Source: Burkholderia sp. 8Y
Lineage (GTDB): Bacteria > Pseudomonadota > Gammaproteobacteria > Burkholderiales > Burkholderiaceae
Direction of reading: 5' to 3'
Length of the DNA: 64,000 nt
NCBI RefSeq assembly: GCF_902506145.1
Contig: NZ_LR733520.1
Span: 312,580-376,579 of the forward strand
The notes under the pieces are model-generated. The model was given only the letters and a program-made list of their open reading frames with translations. It searched no databases and was not told where the DNA came from. Made by a program: the position numbers and the translations under genes. Shown here piece by piece: positions 36,581 to 45,028 of this stretch. Positions within the stretch are counted from its first letter, which is position 1; every line of letters starts with the position of its first letter.

Positions 36581-38149
36581 CTAGATAGCTTGATGTGGTG
36601 GACTGGCCGGTGCATGCAGCTTGTCAGCCACACGCCATGGCAAGAGCTCGTCGATGGCAGAGGTTCTGTGGTCAGCGATTCTTGCCAACACATAGTTCAG
36701 GTAAGCGCGCGGATCGATGTCGTTGAGGGCGCATGTACCAATTAACGAATACATTGCAGCAGCACGTTCACCACCGCTGTCGGACCCCGCAAATAGAAAG
36801 TTCTTGCGACCCAAACTTACACAACGCAGCGCGTTTTCCGCGATGTTGTTGTCGATCTCGAGCGTGCCGTCTTCGCAATAGAGCGTCAGCGCGTGCCACT
36901 GGTTAAGCGAGTAGTTGATCGCCTTGGCAGTGTCAGACTTCGACGATAACGCCTCGAGCTTGGCCTTGAGCCACGCTTCGTACTTTTGAAGCAGTGGCTT
37001 CGCTTTCTCCTGTCGTATTCGCAGCCGTTCGTCCGCAGGCTTGCCGCGAATCGAGGCTTCAATGTCCTACAACGCGCCAATGTATTCGAGCGCCTTCTGC
37101 GTCGTGTCGGACGGCGTTCGCACGTGGATATCGTAGAACTTTCTCCTCGCGTGAGCATGGCAGGCGGCTTCCAGTATTGAGCCATCAAGGAACAGCTCGT
37201 CGAAGCCCGCGTAGGCGTCCGCTTGCAGCGTCCCTGTGAAGCCAGCGAGATGAGTTTGAGGGTGGATGCCTTGCCTGTTCGGCGAGTATGCGAACCATAC
37301 CGCAGCGGGTTGCGTGGAGCCCGAGCGACGATCGTCGCGCACGTAGACCCAGAGCCGGCCGGTGCGGGTCTTTCTGTTGCCCGGTGCGAGTACGGGAATC
37401 GGCGTGTCGTCGGCATGCAGTTTGGCGGCCGACACCGTATATCGGCGCAGCGCCTCGATCAGCGGCGCGCACAACGCTTCGCACTGGCCGACCCAGCGCC
37501 CCATGCTGGCCCGGTCAAGCGTGACGCCGTCGCGTGCGGCGATCGCCGATTGTCGATACAACGGCTGGTGATCTGCATATTTCGAGACGAGGATGTCCGC
37601 GAGCAGACTCGGGTGGGCGATGCTCCGCTCAATCGGCAGTCCCGGCATCGGCAGCTGTTTGATAGCGTGGCAGCCTGGGCAAACAAGTTTTCGCCGGATG
37701 GTGCGAATGACTTTGAACGCGGCTGCAACTCGGGCGAGTTGTTCAGATATGTCCTCGCCAAGCAGCTGCAATGTTTGCCCGCAGTCCGGGCAGTTCGACT
37801 CGGGCTCGAGCACATGATCCTCACGCGCGAGGTGCGCAGGCAGCGCTTGCCTCGAAACCGCTGCGTCCGTCGTTGCAACGGGAGCGGACGCGTTTGCCCC
37901 TCGGGCCTGCGCACGCCGCACGTCTGCAACGCCGCGTCCGGCGGCCAGATCCTCGAGTTGAGTCTCGAGGGTCTCAATCTGCCGCTGCAACTGCTCGGAT
38001 TTGCGGCCGAACTGCATGCGCCTAAGTTTGTCGATTTGTGCCTTGAGCTGCTCGATCTCGATATCGCGTTCGGCAAGCAGACTACGAGCCTCGACCAACA
38101 AGGCCTTCAGGAGATCAACATCGTCAGGAAGATCGGCGCCGTTCGACAT
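36581..38149 (-). pseudogene. tnpC: IS66 transposase TnpC with premature amber codon
   Basis: The frame from ATG 38149 encodes the leucine-zipper start (LLAERDIEIEQLKAQIDKLR), the zinc-binding part (CPDCGQTL, LVCPGCHAI), and the DDE domain with ADDTPIPV (first Asp) and LQADAYAGFDEL (second Asp). It stops at TAG 37067-37069 after EYIGAL, then continues in the same frame with DIEASIRGKPADERLRI to the conserved end (DNNIAENALRCVSLGRKNFLFAGSD with the catalytic Glu) and stop at 36581. Family members usually carry Tyr at the stop position, so a single base change explains it. Without readthrough the protein lacks its catalytic Glu. Confidence 0.9.
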
Positions 38150-38179
38150 GCACGGCAGTTTACGAGTGTTCCGCGCGGT

Positions 38180-38524
38180 TTACAACATCGACAACGCGGC
38201 GGTGCGACGGGGCTGTCGCCAATCGATGCCCTCGAGAAGCATCGACAGTTGTGCTGAGCTCAGATGGATCTTCCCGCCCTCGGCCCTGGGCCAGATAAAC
38301 CGGCCTCGCTCAAGACGCTTTGCGAGAAGCCAGATTCCGTCCTCCGTGGCCCAGAGGACCTTTATAAGGTCGCCTCGGCGACCTCGGAAGATGTAGACGT
38401 TGCCACCCAGTGGATCCTCTTCAAGCACCGTTTGCACCTTTGCAGCCAGCCCCTGGAACCCACATCGCATGTCGGTTACGCCCGCAGCAATCCAGATGCG
38501 CGTACCAGCCGGCAGCGAGATCAT
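38180..38524 (-). CDS. tnpB: IS66 accessory protein TnpB
   Basis: 114 residues with the standard TnpB sequence: ISLPAGTRIWIAAGVTDMRC, GFQGLAAKVQTVLEEDPLGG, VYIFRGRRGDLIKVLWATED and an ending rich in LEGIDWR. Starts with ATG at 38524, overlapping the end of tnpA by 4 bases. Required with TnpA and TnpC for IS66 transposition; its exact role is unknown. Confidence 0.95.
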   Translation of the reverse strand: MISLPAGTRIWIAAGVTDMRCGFQGLAAKVQTVLEEDPLGGNVYIFRGRRGDLIKVLWATEDGIWLLAKRLERGRFIWPRAEGGKIHLSSAQLSMLLEGIDWRQPRRTAALSML

Positions 38525-38934
38525 GATCGCAAGCTGCTCAAGACGATTCGAAGCATCTCGGCATCGACCAAACCGTCTATCTTAACCACCACACGGCCGA
38601 CGCGGATCTCGATGGTGCCCACAGGCGACTCGGGTTTGCTATCTTCCGCTTCGGAATCGCCCGGCTGGGAGGACACGACCTGCGTCGGCGCGTCACTCAG
38701 CAGTACGACTGGCACGAGCTCGGCAGACGCAGTGTGCTGCTCGGCAAGATATCGGCGCCGCCAGGTGTACAGCATGTTCGCGTTGATGCCATGCTCACGG
38801 GCTAGTCTCGCCACCGAGACGCCCGGCTCACACGCTGCTGCTGCCAGTCGGTTCCGGAGCTCCCGTGCATAATTCGGACGGCCCGCTCTACTACCCGGCT
38901 TCGTCTCTGAGAACTCTGACAAAGTAGTGTCCAT
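38521..38934 (-). CDS. tnpA: IS66 accessory protein TnpA (HTH)
   Basis: About 137 residues from ATG at 38934 (MDTTLSEFSETKPGSRAGRP). Contains the helix-turn-helix VSVARLAREHGINANMLYTW followed by RRRY, as in TnpA of IS66 and related IS3-type OrfA proteins. The C-terminal half (IEIRVGRVVVKIDGLVDAEM) is typical. Overlaps tnpB by 4 bases, implying coupled translation. Confidence 0.93.
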   Translation of the reverse strand: MDTTLSEFSETKPGSRAGRPNYARELRNRLAAAACEPGVSVARLAREHGINANMLYTWRRRYLAEQHTASAELVPVVLLSDAPTQVVSSQPGDSEAEDSKPESPVGTIEIRVGRVVVKIDGLVDAEMLRIVLSSLRS

Positions 38935-39017
38935 CAAATCGAAAGTGATGGACAACACTTTGCTGCGTAGGGCGGTCAGCGCCTATAACGGTTGCGACGA
39001 GCCGCTTACGCAGGAAG

Positions 39018-40111
39018 TGCTCGAAGCGGAAATGACAGAGCTGCTGGGCGCTGCGCCCAATGAGCGCAGCGGGACGCGAAGCGGCTATCGCGCGGGCTAC
39101 TACGGCCGCGCTCTGGTGACGCGCATCGGCAAACTGGAGTTGCGCGTGCCACGTGATCGGCATGGCGAAATCTCAACGGCCCTCTTCGAGCGCTACGCGC
39201 GCAGCGAGAAGGCGTTGGTGGCGGCGTTGGCCGAGATGTACGTGCAGGGTGTGTCTACGCGCAAGGTCAAGGCGATTACCGAAGAGCTGTGCGGCCACAG
39301 CTTTTCGGCCTCGGCGATTTCGGCGATCAATAAAGGGTTGGATGCGACGCTGGCAAAGTTTGCACGCCGGCCACTGGAAGAAGCGTATCCGTATCTGATC
39401 GTCGACGCGCGCTATGAGAAGGTGCGTGAGTCGGGCGTGATCCGTTCGCAGGCGGTGCTGATTGCCATCGGCATCAACTGGGAAGGCCACCGGCAGGTGC
39501 TGGCTGTGGAGCTGGCCAACCGCGAAAGCCATTCGAGCTGGAAAGAGTTCCTTCTGGCGCTAAAGAAGCGCGGCCTGTCAGGCGTCGAGTTCGTCGCCTC
39601 GGACGACCACGCGGGGCTGAAGAAGGCGATTGGTGAGGTGCTGCCGGAAGCCGCCTGGCAGCGCTGCTACGTGCACTTTCTGCGCAACGCACTGGACTAT
39701 TTGCCGCGCAAGGCCGATGACGACTGCCTGCAGGAGCTGCGCTGGATGTACGACCGTCGCGACCTGCAGGAAGCGCAACGGGATCTGGCTGCGTGGATCA
39801 GCAAGTGGCAGGGAAAATATCCGAAGCTGGTGGACTGGGTCGAAGGCAACATCGCTGAGACGTTGACGTTTTACCGATTGCCGCGCGCGCATCACAAGCA
39901 CCTGAAGTCCACCAACATGCTGGAGCGACTGAATGAGGAAATCCGGCGGCGCACGCGTATCGTGCGCATCTTTCCCAACGAAGCGTCGTGCCTTCGGCTG
40001 ATCAGGGCCCTGTGTAGCGAAACGCATGAAACGTGGCTGGAAGACAGCCGTTATCTGAACATGGCCTTGCTGGCTGAGCAGAAGAAGGAGTTGTTGCGCG
40101 CTGCTGCATAG
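39018..40111 (+). pseudogene. IS256-family transposase, 3' fragment
   Basis: Contains nearly the whole mutator-type transposase: RSGTRSGYRAGYYGRALVTR, VPRDRHGEISTALFERY, the DDE residues in YLIVDARYEKVRE and VASDDHAGLKK, and the Glu in STNMLERLNEEIRRR, ending at TAG 40109-40111. An open frame also starts inside the IS66 end at 38927 and joins it, so a 394-residue chimera (35 or so N-terminal residues replaced) could be made. Restored by precise IS66 loss, it would be intact. Confidence 0.92.
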
Positions 40112-40222
40112 CGGGCGCGCGGGTTCGGCGCTGCGGGCTACGCCCTCCGCGCCGCACTCAGCGCAGATGGATCAACTGAAACCACCGGCATCCGGTTTCT
40201 GCACAACTTGACGCACACAACT

Positions 40223-40348
40223 GCATCAAGGCACGGCGCAAGGTAACAGCCCTTCGCTTCACCCTTGCTGATGCCCCTCAGGGGAAGCTACTGGAGGGGC
40301 AAAAAAAAGACCGCTACCTTAAAGAGAGAGTGGGGGTAGCGGCCTGAG
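40223..40348 (+). pseudogene. right part of the gene broken by the IS256-family insertion
   Basis: Begins with the right copy of GCATCAAG and reads KARRKVTALRFTLADAPQGK then a Lys-rich tail to TGA 40346-40348, in frame with the left part ending at 36288. Bases 40349-40467 hold nothing recognisable. Confidence 0.4.
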
Positions 40349-40467
40349 TGTCCATAGCAAGTCGTTGATACGTCCCTGCCTTGGAGAAGATGTGAGACGT
40401 CCAAGTGCTCACTACCAGAGATAACGGCGTCACATCAAAAACCTTGATACCTGGCGGCGCGTCGGCG

Positions 40468-40734
40468 TTAGCTAACTATGCGTAACCTCTTGTCGGATAC
40501 CTTGGCTCTGAGAATCGTGGCTCTGGAAGTACTGTAACTTCGGGCCAGCTGAGACACCGAAACACCTGCAGCAAGGGCCTCGCGGACCTTCTGTTGCTCT
40601 TGGGGACCAAGGGCGGACTTCCGGCCCAGCTTAACCCCTTCGGCCTTTGCTCGGGCCAGCCCGGTTTGCGGGCGCTCGATGATCCGCCTATCCACCAGCT
40701 TGGCGAACAGGGGCCGCTTGAACGCTTCCGTGCT
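40468..40734 (-). pseudogene. serine resolvase/invertase C-terminal remnant
   Basis: The last 88 codons before the stop read RRIIERPQTGLARAKAEG, KLGRKSALGPQEQQ, then VREALAAGVSVSQLARSYST and an SRATILRAK helix: the end of helix E and the DNA-binding HTH of Hin/Tn3-type resolvases. The catalytic Ser domain is absent; upstream bases read as an unrelated Arg/Pro-rich frame. A fragment only. Confidence 0.8.
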
Positions 40735-40789
40735 CCCGCTGATGGTTTCGCAGTGGACAGTCGAACCGTGACTACACTGCGGCCGCTTC

Positions 40790-41506
40790 TTAAAGACGCC
40801 CGCCACTCCTAACCCCCCGGTTACGGTCCAATGCCAGATCCCGGTCCACCGCCGAGCCACCACTTTCCTCAAACGGCGGTTGATGACGAAAGCCCGCGCC
40901 CCCGGAGACGATGGAAATGATCGCACCCACGACCAGGGCGGCGAACGAGAACCAGCTTGCGCGGGCGACGCCCCGAGCGGCCGTATCGGCTGCCTGTCGG
41001 GCATCCTGTTCGGCTTCGGGACTGGACGCGGCCGACGCCGCCGATGCGACCGCCGCTTGGACCTGCTGTTTTGCGGAATCGATGATCTGGTTGCCACCCC
41101 CGGATTGATTGGCGGCGGTCGCACCTACCTGTGCACCGGTTGCGGCGACGCTGCCTGCGGTGCTTACCGCGCCGGTGATCAGCGACGTCATGCCATAGAC
41201 GATCAACAGCGTCATAACGGCCCACGAGAGAAGGCCGTGGAGCCATCCGAGGACCGGCGAACAGCGCCCGGCATAGTACGAGCCGACAAAGACGGCGAGC
41301 ACGGTCGTGATGATCACCCATACACCGGAGCCGAAGCCAAACCCGCGTAACGCGTCAGGCTTCGACATTGGGGAGAGCAAAGATGCCCCGATGGCTGTGC
41401 CGAGCACGCTCATGATCAGATACACGATCATCGAGAGGATCACACCTGCGATGATCGCCCCCCACGACAGCCGCGGCAGGCCGTCCCGAGTCGTCAGAAG
41501 TTTCAT
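40790..41506 (-). CDS. PhnA-like/unknown integral membrane protein, tail possibly replaced
   Basis: 238 residues. GLPRLSWGAIIAGVILSMIV and GFGFGSGVWVIITTVLAVFV, then SYYAGRCSPVLGWLHGLLSW match membrane proteins often labelled PhnA-like, with a large Gly/Ala-rich loop before a last helix (ASWFSFAALVVGAIISIVSG). After that helix the expected Gly/His-rich ending is absent and the sequence (FRHQPPFEESGGSAVDRDLA) looks out of frame, right where the resolvase fragment begins. Function unknown. Confidence 0.65.
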   Translation of the reverse strand: MKLLTTRDGLPRLSWGAIIAGVILSMIVYLIMSVLGTAIGASLLSPMSKPDALRGFGFGSGVWVIITTVLAVFVGSYYAGRCSPVLGWLHGLLSWAVMTLLIVYGMTSLITGAVSTAGSVAATGAQVGATAANQSGGGNQIIDSAKQQVQAAVASAASAASSPEAEQDARQAADTAARGVARASWFSFAALVVGAIISIVSGGAGFRHQPPFEESGGSAVDRDLALDRNRGVRSGGRL

Positions 41507-41783
41507 TGATGTCTCCGATAAGTTAGTGCCTTTGTGCGGCGCTGGCGGTATCGCAAGCGCCGTGCCGGTTACGAAAGGAATACAGACGGCAAAGCGCCTT
41601 ACTGACCTAGACGGCTTCCGTTTCTGTCGGCGATCGTAGGCGCTGATGCCTCGTGGCCGCGATTTCTTCCTAGGCTAAAGAAAACGAAACAGATGACGAC
41701 ATACGAGGCATGGACGGCGGGCCGCTTTCGGACGCGCGAGCGCTCGTCCGCTTGTCGAGTGATTCGCGTATGAGGTCAGGGCT

Positions 41784-42284
41784 TTGAAATTCTTGTCGAG
41801 CATCGTTCAGCTAGTCTGCACAAGACGGTTTGGAATACCCGGTTTCGCCGCGATTGCCGGTATTGTCGTGTTGCCCAGTTTTTCGTACGCGGCCCTCGGA
41901 GCGGCAGCCGCATCGGTGCAAACCGACCAAGCGACACTGAAGGCTAGTCGATTCGCGCTGACCCGCGCCCACTACACAGTTCATGAGATGGCGCTGGAGA
42001 CGGGCACGATGGTGCGAGAGTACGTGTCCGCCTCCGGAACGGTCTTCGCGGTGTCCTGGCAGGGGCCTCAGATGCCCGACGTCCGGTCTCTGCTCGGGAA
42101 TTATGTGCAGACCGTGTCCGATGGCACGGCCGCCTTCAGGGCTGCACACGGCGGCACCGGGCCAGTCAGCCTTTCATCGTCGGCGCTGGTTGTCCAAGCT
42201 GGCGGACACATGGGTGCGTACTCCGGCCGAGCTTACATCCCCAACGCGATGCCTACTGGCGTCAACGCGAAAGACATCAAATGA
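41784..42284 (+). CDS. DUF2844 family exported protein
   Basis: 166 residues starting at TTG 41784; no nearby ATG gives a better start. The hydrophobic segment FAAIAGIVVLPSFSYAALGA ends in an AxA-type signal-peptidase site. The mature part has YTVHEMALETGTMVREYVSA, GTVFAVSWQGPQMPDVRSLL and NYVQTVSDGTAAFRAAHGG, matching DUF2844 of Burkholderiales. Its stop overlaps the ATG of the DUF3443 gene (ATGA), so the pair is translationally coupled. Function unknown. Confidence 0.85.
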   Translation: MKFLSSIVQLVCTRRFGIPGFAAIAGIVVLPSFSYAALGAAAASVQTDQATLKASRFALTRAHYTVHEMALETGTMVREYVSASGTVFAVSWQGPQMPDVRSLLGNYVQTVSDGTAAFRAAHGGTGPVSLSSSALVVQAGGHMGAYSGRAYIPNAMPTGVNAKDIK

Positions 42285-43648
42285 TTGGCAAGTCTTTTGT
42301 TCGAAGGGCGCTGCTCGTGTGTCTAGCAGTCAGCGCTGCTTCCATTTTGGTGGGCTGTGGCGGCGGCAGTCAGAGCAGCTCGGATACGGTGACTCATAGT
42401 TCGCCGGCATCCTCGACGGTGCCTGCCTCCGGAGGGGCGGCATCCGCGCCGTCCAGCGCAACGACGGCTTTGCCTTCGTCAAGTCCGAGCACGACCTCCT
42501 CGAGTCCGAGCACCCCAGCGGTACCGGCGAGTTCAAGCTCCTCAACGACGTCGGTGGCAACGCCAGCAGCGCTGGTGGCAAACAACGTGCAGACGATCTT
42601 TGTGGGCGCCAATCCTTATGGCTTTGCGAACCTGCTGATGACAAGTGTCACGGTGTGCATTCCGGATTCGTCGAACTGCCAGACCATCGATAACGTACTT
42701 GTCGACACCGGCTCTTATGGCTTGCGACTGTTCGCGTCGGCGATTTCCCTTCCGTTGCCGCAAGTCGCCTCGGGCACCAATGCGCTTGCGACTTGCGCCG
42801 CGTTCGGCTCAGGGACAACCTGGGGTACCGTCCGGTCAGCGGATATCAAGCTCGCCGGCGAAAGCGCTCCGGGCACCTCGATCCAGCTCATTTCCGATCC
42901 CGCGTACCCAACCGCGCCTCCGTCTTGCTCCAGCCAGGGCTTCCAGAGTATCGACTCACCGTCACTCATCGGCGCGAACGGCATTCTGGGAGTCGGTCTG
43001 CAGTCCGCGGACTGTCCGGCCTGCGTGACGCATGCGTATAACGTCTACTACGCCTGTTCGGCTTCGGGCTGCAGTGCGACAAAAGCCCCACTGAGCGCGC
43101 AGGTGACCAATCCAGTCAGCAACTTCGCCACCGACAATAACGGCGTGCTCGTGCAATTGCCTGCCGTTCCAGTTGGCGGCACTGCGAGCGCCACAGGCTC
43201 GATTATCTTCGGTATAGGTACTCAGACAAACAACGCGCTCGGCACGGCTGTCGTCTATACCACGGACCCGACCCGCAATACATTCTCTGCGCAATACAAC
43301 GGAACTACATACAGTTACGCGTTCATTGACAGTGGCTCGAATGGTTTGTTCTTTGATGACTCGTCGATTGCGCAGTGTTCTGGGGGCTCATCGTTCTTTT
43401 GCCCGGCCACCGCGCTCTCGTTGACGGCATCCGTGCAGGGGCTTAACGGCGCCACCAGTTTGGTCGGATTCCAGGTGGGTAATGCACAAGCCCTGCTTGG
43501 ATCAGGCGCCAATGCGATGAACGACTACGCCGGCCAGCTGGCGAGCACGTTTGACTTGGGACTGCCGTTCTTTTATGGACGCAACGTGTACACAGCCATC
43601 TCAGGGAAAGCGACGCCGGCCGGACAAGGTCCGTATTTCGCTTTCTAA
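42281..43648 (+). CDS. DUF3443 family lipoprotein
   Basis: 455 residues. Lipobox LVGC (Cys26), a Ser/Thr-rich linker of about 70 residues, then the DUF3443 domain: VCIPDSSNCQTIDNVLVDTG, SYGLRLFASAI, ASGTNALATCAAFGSGTTWG, and SYAFIDSGSNGLFFDDSSI. The paired VDTGSYGLRL / IDSGSNGLFF motifs resemble the two Asp-Thr/Ser-Gly lobes of aspartic proteases, so a pepsin-like fold is likely (inference). Translationally coupled to DUF2844. Probably anchored in the outer or inner membrane facing the periplasm. Confidence 0.88.
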   Translation: MIGKSFVRRALLVCLAVSAASILVGCGGGSQSSSDTVTHSSPASSTVPASGGAASAPSSATTALPSSSPSTTSSSPSTPAVPASSSSSTTSVATPAALVANNVQTIFVGANPYGFANLLMTSVTVCIPDSSNCQTIDNVLVDTGSYGLRLFASAISLPLPQVASGTNALATCAAFGSGTTWGTVRSADIKLAGESAPGTSIQLISDPAYPTAPPSCSSQGFQSIDSPSLIGANGILGVGLQSADCPACVTHAYNVYYACSASGCSATKAPLSAQVTNPVSNFATDNNGVLVQLPAVPVGGTASATGSIIFGIGTQTNNALGTAVVYTTDPTRNTFSAQYNGTTYSYAFIDSGSNGLFFDDSSIAQCSGGSSFFCPATALSLTASVQGLNGATSLVGFQVGNAQALLGSGANAMNDYAGQLASTFDLGLPFFYGRNVYTAISGKATPAGQGPYFAF

Positions 43649-43742
43649 GATCGGCGCCCTTACGCACCAGCGCATGACTTCGCAGGCGCTGCATGAACCT
43701 AGCAAATCACAGATGTTCAAAGTGTAAAGAAAGGAGAATTCG

Positions 43743-44958
43743 ATGGTCAGGTTGCAAAGGTCCTTGGCAGCCGTCTTGGCCGCGCTTACGGTGCTAGTCG
43801 CTTGCGGGGGCGGCAATAGCAGTGGCCTTGCCGGTAATAGCGGCGGGAGTACCGCCAGTGGTGGTAGCGGCACCGCGACCAGTTCAAGCGGAAGCGTCAA
43901 CATGGCCCTGACCGATGCCCCCGCTTGCGGCTTTGATCACGTCTATGTCACCGTTTCCTCCGTCCGGATTAACGCAAGCGCTCAGGCCGGTGACAGCGAT
44001 GCTGGGTGGAGCACCATAACTCCGGCGTCGCCACAGAAAGTCGACCTGCTGTCGTTGACGAACGGCGCGCTGCAACAGTTGGGGCAGACGGCATTGACTG
44101 CGGGCAGCTACCAGCAAATCCGGCTGATGCTCGCGGCGAACTCAACTGATCAGTTGGTCAATTCCGTCGTGCCGACGGGTGACGCCGAAACGGCACTTTC
44201 TACGCCGAGCGCGACGCAGACCGGATATAAAGTGGTCGGACAGTTTACTGTCGCGCCCGCTGCGTTGACTTGACGTTGTGCTCGACTTCAACGCCTGCAG
44301 CTCGATAGTGAAACGCGGTAACGGCACCTACAGCCTGAAGCCGGTAGTGACTGCAACGCCGACGGCGACCAGCGGGTCCATTTCCGGGGCAGTGGCATCC
44401 ACTGAGGCGGGGGCCACTGTGTTGGCAGAGCAAAACGGGGTCGTTGTTCGAGGCACTGTCGCAGACTCGAAAGGCAGCTTCATGCTGACGCCTCTTCCAC
44501 AAACCGGCGCGAGCACCCGGTACGATGTCGTGATCGTGCAAAACGGCTTCGCGACCGGAGTCATCCAGTCGGTTCCCGTCAGCGCCGGCTCGACCACGGT
44601 TGTCTCTAACTCGTCGGCACCGATTTCCCTACCGGCTTCAACGGACCAAACTGTCACCGGAACGGTGACGCCAGTGACGTCTAACGCCACAATTCGTGCG
44701 TTGCAAGCTTTCAACGGCACATCGTTTGCAGTCGCGTCCGTCAACACCAACGGCGATTCTGGCGCGTATGCACTCACGCTTCCCTCAACTCCCGCGTACG
44801 ACGGCGTGTACAGCGCGACGCTTCCTATTGCCTTTGCCGCAGCAGGTTCAGCCGCCGGCAAGTACACGATCGAAGCCGACCCGGAGTCCGGCGGGGCCAA
44901 GTCGTCGCAGGTGGATTTGAGCGCCGCCGGCGCCACGAACGTCAACTTCTCGTTCTAA
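43743..44958 (+). pseudogene. DUF4382 lipoprotein broken by a one-base frameshift
   Basis: The first part from ATG 43743 (lipobox LVAC, Cys21) contains the DUF4382 domain (VNMALTDAPACGFDHVYVTV, QKVDLLSLTNGALQQLGQTA) and stops at TGA 44271-44273 after PAALT. One T too many near 44270 explains it: removing it gives ALTDVVLDFNACSSIVKRGN and the frame continues to 44958 with a carboxypeptidase-regulatory-like domain (GAVASTEAGATVLAEQNGVV). Intact relatives are single proteins. Could also be a sequencing error. Confidence 0.85.
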
Positions 44959-45028
44959 CGCAAAGGCGAGCATGGCGGGAGATGCGCACCTTGCGCAGTC
45001 CCGCCTGCCCGTCAGGTACGGCCGCCTA

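Larger units (their letters stand above)
36512..39009 (-). mobile_element. IS66-family insertion sequence (2,498 bp)
   Basis: Terminal inverted repeats begin GTAAGCG at both ends (GTAAGCGACTTGCC on the left; GTAAGCGGCTCGTC read inward from the right), the typical IS66 terminus. Contains the three genes tnpA, tnpB and tnpC on the minus strand. Inserted within the IS256-family transposase gene with an 8-bp duplication GCAGGAAG. The exact duplications suggest a fairly recent event. Confidence 0.93.
36289..40222 (+). mobile_element. IS256-family insertion sequence interrupted by IS66
   Basis: Ends are inverted: the left starts GGTAGTGTGCTGAACGATGT and the right, read inward, starts AGTTGTGTGCGTCAAGTTGT, sharing GTGTGC, TGTGCA and a following AAAC. 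Both are flanked by GCATCAAG. Without the nested IS66 and its duplication the element is about 1,428 bp and carries one transposase gene. Precise outer bases were deduced from the duplication. Confidence 0.85.

Noticed and set aside
40270-40312. GCCCCTC/GAGGGGC hairpin followed by A residues as terminator
   Set aside because: On the plus strand the tract is A, not T, and on the minus strand the T tract comes before the hairpin; it also lies in a reading frame.
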